From Trujillonella humicola (GTDB lineage: Bacteria > Actinomycetota > Actinomycetes > Mycobacteriales > Geodermatophilaceae): a stretch of 64,000 bases of DNA. Every line of letters begins with the position of its first letter. Within the stretch, counting starts at the first letter, position 1. Shown here piece by piece: positions 1 to 7,912 of the stretch. Location: the NCBI RefSeq assembly GCF_046233715.1, contig NZ_JBJNRJ010000003.1, positions 124,001 through 188,000 on the forward strand, read 5' to 3'. A program made the translations under genes and the position numbers. The notes under the pieces were generated by a model. The model saw only the letters and a program-made list of their open reading frames with translations. It searched no databases and was not told where the DNA came from.

Positions 1-843
1 CAGCCGGCGGTAGCTGAAGCGCAGCACCAGCCAGCCGGCGGCCGCCAGTGCCGCGTCGCGGACGAGGTCCGCCTCGCGCTGCTCCCTGCTCCCGTGGAAG
101 GCCGCGCCGTCGAGCTCGACCGCCAGCCCGACCTCCGGCCACGCGGCGTCGAGGTCCGCCCACCCGCTCGGCAGGACGACGCGGTGCTGCTGCGTGGCGC
201 GGGGCAGCCCGGGCACGTCCAGCACGTGCAGGACCCCGAAGACCTCGAGCTCGCTCCGGCAGCCCTCGTCGATCAGGTCGAGCAACCCGACCAGCGCCGC
301 CCGGCCCGGGAGCTCCGGGCGGGCGCCCAGCTCCGCCGCCACGGCGGCCGTCGGGACCCGCTCCTCCCGGGTGGCGTCGAGCAGGGCCCCGCGGACGACC
401 GCAACCGCCCCACGGATCGCTCTGCTCCGGTGCGAGTCCCCCCACGCGTCGACCAGCGCCCGGGACAGCGACGTCACCCGGAATCCCCGCACCCGGACCG
501 CCGCCACGGGCACGCGCGTGCGGTGCACCCGGAGGTCACGAGAACCGCGGACCCTGCGGCCGGACGGGACGGTGACGTGCAGCCGCGTCGCCTCGAAGTC
601 GACCACGCCGTGGACCGACAGCGCGCTGAGGTGGCTGAGCGGGCCGCCGGCGTACCCGGTGGCGGCGGCGGCCCGCACCGATCACTCGTCCGCCAGAGCC
701 GGCACGGTGACCCAGCCGGGGTGCAGCCGGACCAGGTCGCCGTCGGCCAGCCAGCGCCCGACGCTGCGGGGGCTGGCGGCGGCGGCGAGGAGCGACGTGG
801 ACGTCGTCCCCGTGGGACCGAGCAGGCGCCGGAGGTCGTGCAC
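1..843 (-). CDS. DUF559 protein with AbiEi-like N-terminus (partial, runs off the window)
   Basis: 281 codons are visible; the 3' end lies beyond position 1. The GTG at 843-841 is the only reasonable start because an in-frame TGA lies seven codons upstream. The N-terminal part resembles the winged-helix domain seen in AbiEi-type antitoxin-domain proteins (LRRLLGPTGTTSTSLLAAA). The C-terminal end has the DUF559 signature, a very-short-patch-repair-like endonuclease fold: VELDGAAFHG, then R..D..R and GWLVLRF close to the window edge. Many actinobacteria carry several genes of this architecture; their role is unknown, and no partner toxin is visible here. The frame has normal high-GC codon use. 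The assignment rests on motif recognition. Confidence 0.75.
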
Positions 844-1055
844 CGGGCGAGGATGCGGGGATCAGGCTCCGCTCGGGCCCGGCGCGGGAGATCTGTGGAC
901 AGCGGACCGGGAGCGTTGCCCCCGTGACGGCCAGCTCCGGGCCCGGAGTGGCCACGGGAGGGACAACGGTCACCGGGACGGCGGACGGCCAGCGCGGTCG
1001 GCGGTCGGTGGGCACAGGTCGGCGGGGGGCGATCCGGCGTGGCACATTCGGAGTC

Positions 1056-1985
1056 GTGCGCCTGCTGACCTCGCTGCCCGAGCAGGCGCGCGAGGCGTTC
1101 CGGGCCCGCGTCTCCGGAGATCCGACCGGCGCGCCGGACTGGGTCCGCGACATCGCCCGGGTCGGCACCGGCCCCGGCTGGTTCGAGCCCGACGGCGTCG
1201 TCTGGCGGGTGCACGGTGACCTCTCCACCCTCGTCGGCGGCGTCGCGGCCCTGCTCGGCCAGGGGGCGCACCCGCTCGCGCTGGCCGGCGTGCAGCGGCA
1301 CTCGGCCTACCGCGAGGACCCGTGGAAGCGGCTGGCCGGGACCGCCCGCTGGCTCGTGGTCAGCACCTTCGGCTCGGCGGAGCTGGCCGAGCGGGAGGCC
1401 TCCCGGGTCCGCAGCATGCACGCGCGGGTCCGCGGCCGCGCCGGCGGGCGGGCCTACTCGGCGTCCGACCCGGCGCTGCTGCGCTGGGTGCACCTCGCCT
1501 TCACCGACGCCTTCCTCGCCGCCCAGCAGTCGGTGGGCAGGGACCTGGCCCCGCGGTTCGGCCGCGGCTGGCCCGACGTCTACGTGGGGGAGTGGGCCCG
1601 CGCGGCGGCGGCGCTGGGCGCGACCGACCTGCCGACGACGGCCGGCGAGCTGGCCGAGGCCCTCGCCGCGTACCGGCCCGAGCTCCGGCCTGTCCCCGAC
1701 GAGCTGCGCGAGTTCCTCGCCGCCCCGCCCGGCCTCAGCGCGCCGGAGCGGCTGGTCTACCGCGGCCTGTCCGGCGCCGCGGCCCACGTGGTGTCCCCGG
1801 CGGTCGCCGGGTGCGCCGGTGTGCCCGGACGCGGTCGCGGCAAAGCCGCGCAGCTCGCCGTCACCCGGGCCCAGCTGCGGGCGCTGCGCCTGACGCTGGG
1901 CCGGTTCAGCCCCTCGGAGGAGGCGGCGCGGTGGCGGCTCGGACTGGGCCCGGCGCCGGCGTGGGCCGCCGACACCGCCGTCTGA
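1056..1985 (+). CDS. Oxygenase MpaB family protein (DUF2236)
   Basis: About 309 residues if started at the GTG at 1056. An in-frame GTG at 924 would add 44 low-complexity residues (Gly, Thr, Arg) unlike the family, so the shorter start is preferred; GGAG lies just before it. The protein has the usual order of the MpaB/DUF2236 family: a PDWVRDIARVG entry, AGVQRHSAYREDPWKRL with the conserved His and Arg, ARWLVVSTFG, a VRGRAGGRAYSA segment and LLRWVHLAFTDAFLAA. The family is related to latex-clearing protein and is thought to bind haem b through conserved His and Asp; the substrate cannot be predicted. It is convergent with valS, and a hairpin at 2044-2070 lies between them. Confidence 0.8.
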   Translation: MRLLTSLPEQAREAFRARVSGDPTGAPDWVRDIARVGTGPGWFEPDGVVWRVHGDLSTLVGGVAALLGQGAHPLALAGVQRHSAYREDPWKRLAGTARWLVVSTFGSAELAEREASRVRSMHARVRGRAGGRAYSASDPALLRWVHLAFTDAFLAAQQSVGRDLAPRFGRGWPDVYVGEWARAAAALGATDLPTTAGELAEALAAYRPELRPVPDELREFLAAPPGLSAPERLVYRGLSGAAAHVVSPAVAGCAGVPGRGRGKAAQLAVTRAQLRALRLTLGRFSPSEEAARWRLGLGPAPAWAADTAV

Positions 1986-2043
1986 CCGCCGCCGACACCG
2001 CCGGCGGCGCCGGCAGCGGCCGCCGACACCGTCCCCTGACCGG

Positions 2044-2070
2044 AACCCCCCCCGGACCGCCCGGGGGGTT
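2044..2070. terminator. GC hairpin between convergent MpaB and valS
   Basis: AACCCCCC and GGGGGGTT face each other around a short GC loop, downstream of the stop at 1985. No U-tract follows. It is probably a bidirectional stop or transcript end for the oxygenase gene. Confidence 0.5.
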
Positions 2071-2124
2071 GGCCCTGGACCGGTCATCCGCACCGCGGTC
2101 GTGGCCGGCACAGGGACAACGCCC

Positions 2125-2196
2125 GGTCCAGGGCGAGGTCCAGGGCGAGGTCCGGGGCGAGGTCCGGGGCGAGGTCCGGGGCGAGGGCCGGGGCGA
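2125..2196. repeat. 12-bp tandem repeat, six copies
   Basis: Six head-to-tail copies of GGTCCRGGGCGA begin at 2125, 2137, 2149, 2161, 2173 and 2185. The first two carry A and the next three G at the variable base, and the last is GGGCCGGGGCGA. The array sits in the 3' intergenic region immediately downstream of the valS stop. It is a minisatellite-like array and shows no coding signal. Confidence 0.85.
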
Positions 2197-2206
2197 GGGC
2201 CCGAGG

Positions 2207-4795
2207 TCAGGTCTCCGACGCTAGCGGCGCCAGGACGACGTCCACCGACAGTGGGCCCTCGCCGGCGACCACCGACAGCTGCGCGATGCGGCCGGCCGAG
2301 GCGAGGTCGGCGCGCCCGGCCTCGACCTGCTCGACCTGCGCGGCGGGGGCGGTCACGGTCGCGGACTCGACGTCGGCCCGCATCGACTGCTTGGCCTCCG
2401 ACTTGGCCTTGCGCACCGCCGCCAGCGCCTCGGCGACCACGGTCAGCACCGCGGGGTCACCGCCGGCCGGCAGCTCCGCGGCGGCCGGCCACGGCGCGCG
2501 GTGCACCGAGCCGGCCTGCCACCAGGACCAGACCTCCTCGGTGACGAAGGGCAGCACCGGCGCGAACAGCCGCAGCTGCACCGACAGCGCGACCGCCAGC
2601 GCGGCCTGCGCCGACCGGGCGGCTTCGTCGTCGCCGTAGGCCCGGGACTTCACCAGCTCGACGTAGTCGTCGCAGAAGGTCCAGAAGTACGCCTCGGTGA
2701 CCTCGAGCGCGCGGGTGTAGTTGTAGGCCTCCATCGCCGCGGTGGCCTCCTCGACCACCGCGGCCAGGCCGGCCAGCAGGCCGCGGTCGAGCGGCTCGCT
2801 CACGGCGTCGGCCCCCGACGCGGACGTGGCCCCCAGCCCCAGCACGAACCGGCCGACGTTGAGGATCTTCATGGCCAGCCGCCGGCCGACCTTCATCTGC
2901 GCCTCGTCGAACGGCGAGTCCGCGCCCGGTCGCGCCCCGGCGGCCCGCCAGCGGACGGCGTCGGTGCCGTAGCGCTCCAGCACGTCGATCGGCGTGACGA
3001 CGTTGCCCTTGGACTTCGACATCTTCTTGCGGTCCGGGTCGACGACGAAGCCGGAGATGGCCGCGTGCGACCACGGCGCGGCGTCGAACTCGTAGTGCGA
3101 GCGGACGACGGTCGAGAACAGCCAGGTCCGGATGATGTCGTGCGCCTGCGGCCGCAGGTCCATCGGGAAGACGTGCGCGAACAGCTCCGGGTCGGTGTCC
3201 CAGCCCGAGGCGACCTGCGGGGACAGCGACGACGTCGCCCAGGTGTCCATGACGTCGGGGTCGGCCACGAACCCGCCGGGCACGCCCCGCTGCTCCTCGG
3301 TGAAACCGGGGGGCACGTCGGACGAGGGGTCGACCGGCAGGGCGGCCTCGTCGGCGACGATCGGCGCGGAGTGGTCGGGCTCGCCCGCGGAGTCCAGCCG
3401 ATACCAGACCGGGAACGGCACGCCGAAGAACCGCTGGCGGCTGATCAGCCAGTCGCCGTTGAGTCCCTCGACCCAGTTCTCGTACCGGTGCCGCATGTGG
3501 TCGGGCACCCACCGGATCTCCCGGCCGCGGGCGATGAGCGCGTCGCGCAGGGCGGCGTCCCGGCCGCCGTTGCGGATGTACCACTGCCGCGTGGTGACGA
3601 TCTCCAGCGGCCGGTCGCCCTTCTCGTAGAACTTGACCGGGTGGGTGATCGTCTTCGGCTCGCCCTCGAGGTCACCGGACTCGCGCAGCATCTCCACGAT
3701 CCGCTGCTGGGCGCTGAACGGCGTCTTCCCGGCGAGCTCGGCGTACACGCCGGCCGGGACGCCGTCGGGCGCGTCGGCGACGAACCGGCCGTCCCAGCCG
3801 ATCACGGCGCGGGTGGGCAGCTGCAGCTCCCGCCACCAGGTGACGTCGTTGAGGTCACCGAAGGTGCAGATCATCGCGATGCCCGAGCCCTTGTCCGGCT
3901 CGGCGAGGCGGTGGGCGACCACGGGAACCTCGACGCCGAACAGCGGCGTGCGCACGGTCTGCCCGAACAGCGGCCGGTAGCGCTCGTCGTCGGGGTGGGC
4001 GACCAGTGCCACGCACGCCGGCAGCAGCTCGGGCCGGGTGGTCTCGATGTGCACGGGCCCGTTCGGGCCGGCGAAGGCGATCCGGTGGTAGGCGCCGGGG
4101 CGCTCCCGGTCCTCCAGCTCGGCCTGGGCGACGGCGGTGCGGAAGGTGATGTCCCAGAGCGTCGGCGCCTCCTGCGCGTAGGCCTCACCGCGCGCGAGGT
4201 TGTGCAGGAACATCCGCTGGGCGGTGGCCCGGGAGGACGCCGAGATCGTCCGGTAGACGATGTTCCAGTCGACCGACAGGCCGACCCGCCGCCACAGCTG
4301 CTCGAAGGCCTTCTCGTCCTCCTCGGTCAGCCGCTCGCACAGCTCGACGAAGTTCCGGCGGGAGACCGGCAGCTGGTCCTTGCCCGGCTTCGCCGGAGGC
4401 TCGAAGGACGGGTCGTAGTGCAGCGAGGGGTCGCAGCGCACGCCGTAGTAGTTCTGCACCCGGCGCTCGGTGGGCAGGCCGTTGTCGTCCCAGCCCATCG
4501 GGTAGAAGACGTGCCGGCCGCGCATCCGCTGGTAGCGGGCCACGATGTCGGTGTGGGTGTAGCTGAAGACGTGCCCCACGTGCAGCGACCCGCTGGCCGT
4601 CGGCGGCGGGGTGTCGATCGAGTAGACCTGCTCGCGCGGGGCGGCCAGGGCGGCGGCCCGGTCGAAGGTGTAGGTGTCCTCGGCCGCCCAGCGGCCGGTC
4701 CACTTCTCCTCGAGGCCGTCGAGCGTTGGCTTCTCGGGTACGTCGACCGTCGCTCCCTGGGCGGGGGTGTCCGGTGCCGAGGTGTCGAGAGCCAT
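2207..4795 (-). CDS. valS: Valine--tRNA ligase, type 2
   Basis: 862 residues. Charges tRNA-Val in the cytoplasm. The class I signatures are clear: HVGH at about residues 72-75 and KMSKSKGN near residue 590, in the order Rossmann fold, CP1 editing insertion (TTRPELLPACVALVAHPDD), catalytic core, anticodon-binding helical domain. The DNGLPTERRVQN segment after the HIGH box is typical of the archaeal/rickettsial-like type 2 ValS also found in many actinobacteria. The C-terminal coiled coil is short (VRKAKSEAKQSMRA). The ATG at 4795 lies 7 nt after a TAGACT -10 box, so the transcript is probably leaderless. It is divergent from folC with 42 bp between the two starts. Confidence 0.97.
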   Translation of the reverse strand: MALDTSAPDTPAQGATVDVPEKPTLDGLEEKWTGRWAAEDTYTFDRAAALAAPREQVYSIDTPPPTASGSLHVGHVFSYTHTDIVARYQRMRGRHVFYPMGWDDNGLPTERRVQNYYGVRCDPSLHYDPSFEPPAKPGKDQLPVSRRNFVELCERLTEEDEKAFEQLWRRVGLSVDWNIVYRTISASSRATAQRMFLHNLARGEAYAQEAPTLWDITFRTAVAQAELEDRERPGAYHRIAFAGPNGPVHIETTRPELLPACVALVAHPDDERYRPLFGQTVRTPLFGVEVPVVAHRLAEPDKGSGIAMICTFGDLNDVTWWRELQLPTRAVIGWDGRFVADAPDGVPAGVYAELAGKTPFSAQQRIVEMLRESGDLEGEPKTITHPVKFYEKGDRPLEIVTTRQWYIRNGGRDAALRDALIARGREIRWVPDHMRHRYENWVEGLNGDWLISRQRFFGVPFPVWYRLDSAGEPDHSAPIVADEAALPVDPSSDVPPGFTEEQRGVPGGFVADPDVMDTWATSSLSPQVASGWDTDPELFAHVFPMDLRPQAHDIIRTWLFSTVVRSHYEFDAAPWSHAAISGFVVDPDRKKMSKSKGNVVTPIDVLERYGTDAVRWRAAGARPGADSPFDEAQMKVGRRLAMKILNVGRFVLGLGATSASGADAVSEPLDRGLLAGLAAVVEEATAAMEAYNYTRALEVTEAYFWTFCDDYVELVKSRAYGDDEAARSAQAALAVALSVQLRLFAPVLPFVTEEVWSWWQAGSVHRAPWPAAAELPAGGDPAVLTVVAEALAAVRKAKSEAKQSMRADVESATVTAPAAQVEQVEAGRADLASAGRIAQLSVVAGEGPLSVDVVLAPLASET

Positions 4796-4802
4796 GTGCC
4801 TC

Positions 4803-4808
4803 AGTCTA
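4803..4808 (-). promoter_or_regulatory. valS -10 box (leaderless)
   Basis: TAGACT on the minus strand, 7 nt upstream of the valS ATG, leaves no room for a ribosome-binding site. Confidence 0.5.
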
Positions 4809-4837
4809 GGAACCGCCCGGCTGGCATCCTGGGACGG

Positions 4838-6193
4838 ATGAGCAGCACCAGCGCCGGTGACGTGGCCCGGGTCGAGAACGAGCTGCTGGCGCGGTGGCCC
4901 GAGACCCGGCTCGAGCCCTCGCTCACCCGGATCAGCGCCCTGGTCGATCTGCTCGGCTCGCCGCACCGCGCCTTCCCGGTCATCCAGGTCGCCGGCACCA
5001 ACGGCAAGACGACGACGGCGCGGATGGTCGACGAGCTGCTGCGCGGGTTCGGCCTGCGCGTCGGCCGGTTCACCAGCCCGCACCTGCAGTCGCTGCGCGA
5101 GCGGATCGTGCTCGACGGCGAGCCGGTGAGCGTCGAGCGCTTCGTCGAGACCCACGCCGACATCGCGCCCTACGTGCAGATGGTGGACGCCGGGGCTGCG
5201 CACCCGATGTCGTTCTTCGAGGTGATGGTGGGCCTGGCGTACGCCCTGTTCGCCGATGCCCCGGTCGACGTCGCCGTCGTCGAGGTCGGCATGGGCGGCC
5301 GCTGGGACGCCACGAACGTGGTCGACGCGCGGGTCGCCGTCGTCACCCCGGTCGCGCTGGACCACGCCGAGTACCTCGGGCCCGACGTCGGGACGATCGC
5401 GGGGGAGAAGGCCGGGATCATCAAGGGCGACGCGATCGCCGTCCTCTCCGCGCAGCAGCCGGCGGCGCTCGACGCGCTGGTCCGCCGCGCGGTCGAGGTC
5501 GAGGCCGTCGTCGCCCGCGAGGGGACCGAGTTCGGCGTGCTCGACCGCAAGGTCGCCGTCGGCGGGCAGCAGCTGCGGCTGCAGGGCCTGGGTGGGGAGT
5601 ACGACGACGTCTTCCTGCCGCTGTTCGGCGCGCACCAGGCGCAGAACGCCGCGACCGCGCTGGCCGCCGTCGAGGCGTTCCTCGGTGCCGGCGCGACCAC
5701 CGGGCCGATCGACGTCGACACGGTCCGCACCGCGTTCGCCGCCGTGCGCTCACCGGGGCGGCTGGAGCGGGTGCGCACCTCGCCGACCGTGCTGGTCGAC
5801 GCCGCGCACAACCCCGCCGGCATGGCCGCCACGGTCGAGGCGATCCGCGAGTCCTTCGACTTCACCCGGCTGGTCGGCGTCGTGGCCTGCGTCCGCGGCA
5901 AGGACGTCACCGGCATGCTGGCCGAGCTCGAGCCGCTGTGCGCCGAGCTCGTGGTCACCCAGCACGTCTCGCCGCGGGCGATGCCGGCCGACGAGCTGGG
6001 CGCGCTCGCCGTCGACGTCTTCGGCGCCGACCGGGTGAGCGTCTCGCCGCGGCTGCCCGACGCCATCACCGAGGCGATCGAGCTGGCCGAGGCCGGTCCC
6101 GACGACGCCCTCGGCGGCTCCGGCGTCCTGGTCACCGGCAGCGTCATCACCGCCGGAGAGGCCCGCAGCGTCCTCGGCGGGTCGCGGGCATGA
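4838..6193 (+). CDS. folC: Bifunctional folylpolyglutamate synthase/dihydrofolate synthase
   Basis: 451 residues. Adds L-glutamate to dihydropteroate and to folates, in folate synthesis and retention. A Mur-ligase-type ATPase: P-loop GTNGKTTT near residue 53, then the folate-binding FTSPHL, VVEVGMGGRWDATN and the DAAHNPAGM motif of the C-terminal domain. Length is normal for the family. The ATG at 4838 is the first sensible start after the divergent valS promoter. It overlaps the next gene by ATGA, so the two are translationally coupled; the folC-DUF4233 pair is common in actinobacteria. Confidence 0.96.
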   Translation: MSSTSAGDVARVENELLARWPETRLEPSLTRISALVDLLGSPHRAFPVIQVAGTNGKTTTARMVDELLRGFGLRVGRFTSPHLQSLRERIVLDGEPVSVERFVETHADIAPYVQMVDAGAAHPMSFFEVMVGLAYALFADAPVDVAVVEVGMGGRWDATNVVDARVAVVTPVALDHAEYLGPDVGTIAGEKAGIIKGDAIAVLSAQQPAALDALVRRAVEVEAVVAREGTEFGVLDRKVAVGGQQLRLQGLGGEYDDVFLPLFGAHQAQNAATALAAVEAFLGAGATTGPIDVDTVRTAFAAVRSPGRLERVRTSPTVLVDAAHNPAGMAATVEAIRESFDFTRLVGVVACVRGKDVTGMLAELEPLCAELVVTQHVSPRAMPADELGALAVDVFGADRVSVSPRLPDAITEAIELAEAGPDDALGGSGVLVTGSVITAGEARSVLGGSRA

Positions 6194-6585
6194 CCGCACC
6201 GGACCCGGCGCGGGCGGCGAAGGCGCTCCGCGGGGCCGCGGCCGCGATCCTCGCGCTCGAGGGCATCGCCGTCCTGTTCGTGCCGCGTGGCGTCGCGCCC
6301 ACCGACGAGGGGCTCAGCGGAGCCTGGCTCACCGCGCTGCTCGTCCTCGCCGTCGTGCTGGTCCTGGCCGCCGGGCTGCAGCGGCGGCCGTGGGGCCTCG
6401 TGGTCGGCACGGTCCTGCAGGTTCCGCTGCTGCTGACCGGCTTCCTCACCAGCGCCATGTTCTTCGTGGGCGGCGTCTTCCTGCTGATCTGGCTGTACCT
6501 GCTCCAGGTGCGCAAGGAGCTGCTCGGCACGCCGTTCGGCGACCCGGTGGTCCCGGGGGACGACGGCGAGGCCACCGCCTCCTGA
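6190..6585 (+). CDS. DUF4233 membrane protein
   Basis: 131 residues. Three to four hydrophobic segments are visible, including AAAAILALEGIAVLFV, LTALLVLAVVLVLAAGL and a segment ending FLLIWLYLLQ, followed by a short acidic cytoplasmic tail. DUF4233 proteins are small actinobacterial membrane proteins encoded directly after folC; function is unknown. The start ATG overlaps the folC stop (ATGA), and the 3' end runs into a strong palindrome at 6589-6625. Confidence 0.88.
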   Translation: MTAPDPARAAKALRGAAAAILALEGIAVLFVPRGVAPTDEGLSGAWLTALLVLAVVLVLAAGLQRRPWGLVVGTVLQVPLLLTGFLTSAMFFVGGVFLLIWLYLLQVRKELLGTPFGDPVVPGDDGEATAS

Positions 6586-6588
6586 GCG

Positions 6589-6625
6589 GAGTGCCGCAGT
6601 GCAGGAAACCTGCACTCCGGCACTC
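6589..6625. terminator. Long palindromic bidirectional terminator
   Basis: 17-nt arms (6589-6605 and 6609-6625), 16 of 17 positions paired, around an AAA loop, placed exactly between two convergent stop codons (6585 and 6629). The left arm begins GAGTGCCG and continues AGTGCAGG. It lacks a U-tract, as usual in this genome. Confidence 0.75.
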
Positions 6626-6628
6626 CAC

Positions 6629-7300
6629 TCAGCCCCAGTAGCGGGCGGTCGTGTCGTGCGCGACGCGGGCGAACTCGGCCACCGGCAGGCGGACCAGGTC
6701 GGAGTTGAGCACCTCCACGCTGACCGTGCCCGTCCAGCCGCGCCCGAGCAGGGCGGCGGCGAAGCGCTCGAGCTCGAACGTCCCCTCGCCCGGCCAGCAG
6801 CGGCGGTTCATCGTCTCGTCGAAGCCGTCCCCGGACCGCGGGGCCGGTGCGTCGCAGACCTGCAGGTAGGCGATCTCCTCGAGCGGGATGGCCGCGAGGT
6901 CGGCCCACGTGCTGTCGCCGCGGGAGAAGTGCCAGGTGTCGATCATGACGGCGGTCCGGCCGGGATCGGCGGCCGCGATCAGCTCGCGCGCGGCGGCGAT
7001 CGAGGTCACCACGCCCAGCGGGCTGAACTCGACCGCCAGCCGGGCGCCGGCCTCGGCGACGACGTCGGCGCACCGGCGCAGCAGGGCCGCCGACTCCCCC
7101 GACGGCGGGGCGGCGGGCACGGTGAGCACCCAGGGGGCCGAGACCGCGGCCGCGGCGGCGGCGAGCTGCCCGGCGGCGGCGAGGGTCCGCTCCGCGCCCA
7201 ACCCGATGCCTGCGAAGCCCGCGGTGCCGGCGGCGGCCGCGAGCTGCGCGGTGTCCGCGGTCCAGCGGGCGTCCGTGGTGAGCGCGAGGTCGGCGGGCAT
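6629..7300 (-). CDS. TIM-barrel protein, xylose-isomerase-like (sugar phosphate isomerase/epimerase family)
   Basis: 223 residues from the ATG at 7300; a TTG at 7309 would add three residues but is less likely. The sequence has the AP-endonuclease-2/xylose-isomerase-like barrel pattern: ARLAVEFSPLG, VMIDTWHFSRG (a metal-binding Asp-x-x-His type strand end), IAYLQVCDAP, and a late Glu strand VSVEVLNSDL. These fit a divalent-metal sugar isomerase/epimerase or a myo-inosose-type enzyme. It is shorter than the usual 260-290 residues, so the substrate stays open. A TAGGTT -10 box lies 7 nt upstream of the ATG, so it is probably leaderless. Confidence 0.78.
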   Translation of the reverse strand: MPADLALTTDARWTADTAQLAAAAGTAGFAGIGLGAERTLAAAGQLAAAAAAVSAPWVLTVPAAPPSGESAALLRRCADVVAEAGARLAVEFSPLGVVTSIAAARELIAAADPGRTAVMIDTWHFSRGDSTWADLAAIPLEEIAYLQVCDAPAPRSGDGFDETMNRRCWPGEGTFELERFAAALLGRGWTGTVSVEVLNSDLVRLPVAEFARVAHDTTARYWG

Positions 7301-7307
7301 GCGGTGC

Positions 7308-7313
7308 AACCTA
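7308..7313 (-). promoter_or_regulatory. -10 box of the TIM-barrel gene (leaderless)
   Basis: TAGGTT on the minus strand 7 nt before the ATG at 7300; it lies in a small CCTAGCTAGG palindrome. Confidence 0.45.
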
Positions 7314-7373
7314 GCTAGGGCTCCGGGGCGCCGGCGGACCGCCGTCGCGTGCGGGCCTCCCGCCGCGGGCCGT

Positions 7374-7379
7374 TAGGCT
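7374..7379 (+). promoter_or_regulatory. ndk -10 box (leaderless)
   Basis: TAGGCT 8 nt before the ndk GTG; no Shine-Dalgarno sequence fits between. Confidence 0.5.
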
Positions 7380-7387
7380 GCCGCTCC

Positions 7388-7795
7388 GTGACCGAACGCA
7401 CCCTCGTCCTCGTCAAGCCCGACGGCGTCGCCCGCGGCCTGGTCGGCGAGGTGATCTCGCGGCTGGAGGCCAAGGGCCTGCGCCTGGTCGCCGCCGAGCT
7501 GCGCACCCTGCCCCGCGAGGTGGCCGAGCAGCACTACGGCGAGCACCGGGAGAAGCCGTTCTTCCCGTCGCTGGTCGACTTCATCACCGGCGGTCCGCTG
7601 CTGGCGCTCGTCGTCGAGGGACCGCGGGCGATCGAGGCGTTCCGCGCGCTGGCCGGGGCGACCGACCCGGTGAAGGCCGGCCCGGGCACCATCCGCGGCG
7701 ACTTCGCCCTCGAGGTGCAGAGCAACATCGTGCACGGCTCGGACTCCCCGGAGTCGGCCGCCCGCGAGATCGGCCTGTTCTTCCCCCACCTGTAG
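7388..7795 (+). CDS. ndk: Nucleoside diphosphate kinase
   Basis: 135 residues, normal length. Transfers the gamma phosphate of ATP to nucleoside diphosphates through a phospho-histidine. TERTLVLVKPDGVARGLVGE opens the protein; the active-site His is in NIVHGSDS at about residue 116. An earlier in-frame start at 7349 would add residues not found in the family, so the GTG at 7388 is used. The stop codon is TAG, which matters because this genome also encodes a tRNA reading UAG. A 12-bp perfect hairpin follows. Confidence 0.97.
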   Translation: MTERTLVLVKPDGVARGLVGEVISRLEAKGLRLVAAELRTLPREVAEQHYGEHREKPFFPSLVDFITGGPLLALVVEGPRAIEAFRALAGATDPVKAGPGTIRGDFALEVQSNIVHGSDSPESAAREIGLFFPHL

Positions 7796-7805
7796 ACCCG
7801 CCGCC

Positions 7806-7845
7806 CGAGGACCCGCGACCGCCGACCGGCGGGCGCGGGTCCTCG
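7806..7845 (+). terminator. Hairpin after ndk
   Basis: Perfect 12-nt arms, CGAGGACCCGCG and its complement, around a 16-nt loop, starting 11 nt after the ndk stop; no U-tract. Confidence 0.65.
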
Positions 7846-7912
7846 TCGTCCGCGGCCGGACGCGCCGCAGGGCCCTTGTCCGCCGAGGCGTCCATGTGAT
7901 GGATTTACAGCC

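Noticed and set aside
474..2111. Long minus-strand open frame over the MpaB gene
   Set aside because: Its translation is low-complexity and lies opposite a good MpaB gene; the true minus-strand gene is the frame ending at 843.
2125..2196. Repeat array as a CRISPR
   Set aside because: Units are 12 bp and directly adjacent, without spacers; no cas genes in the window.
7793..7795. TAG of ndk as a selenocysteine codon
   Set aside because: Ndk is complete at this point, and the hairpin downstream is a plain 12-bp terminator.
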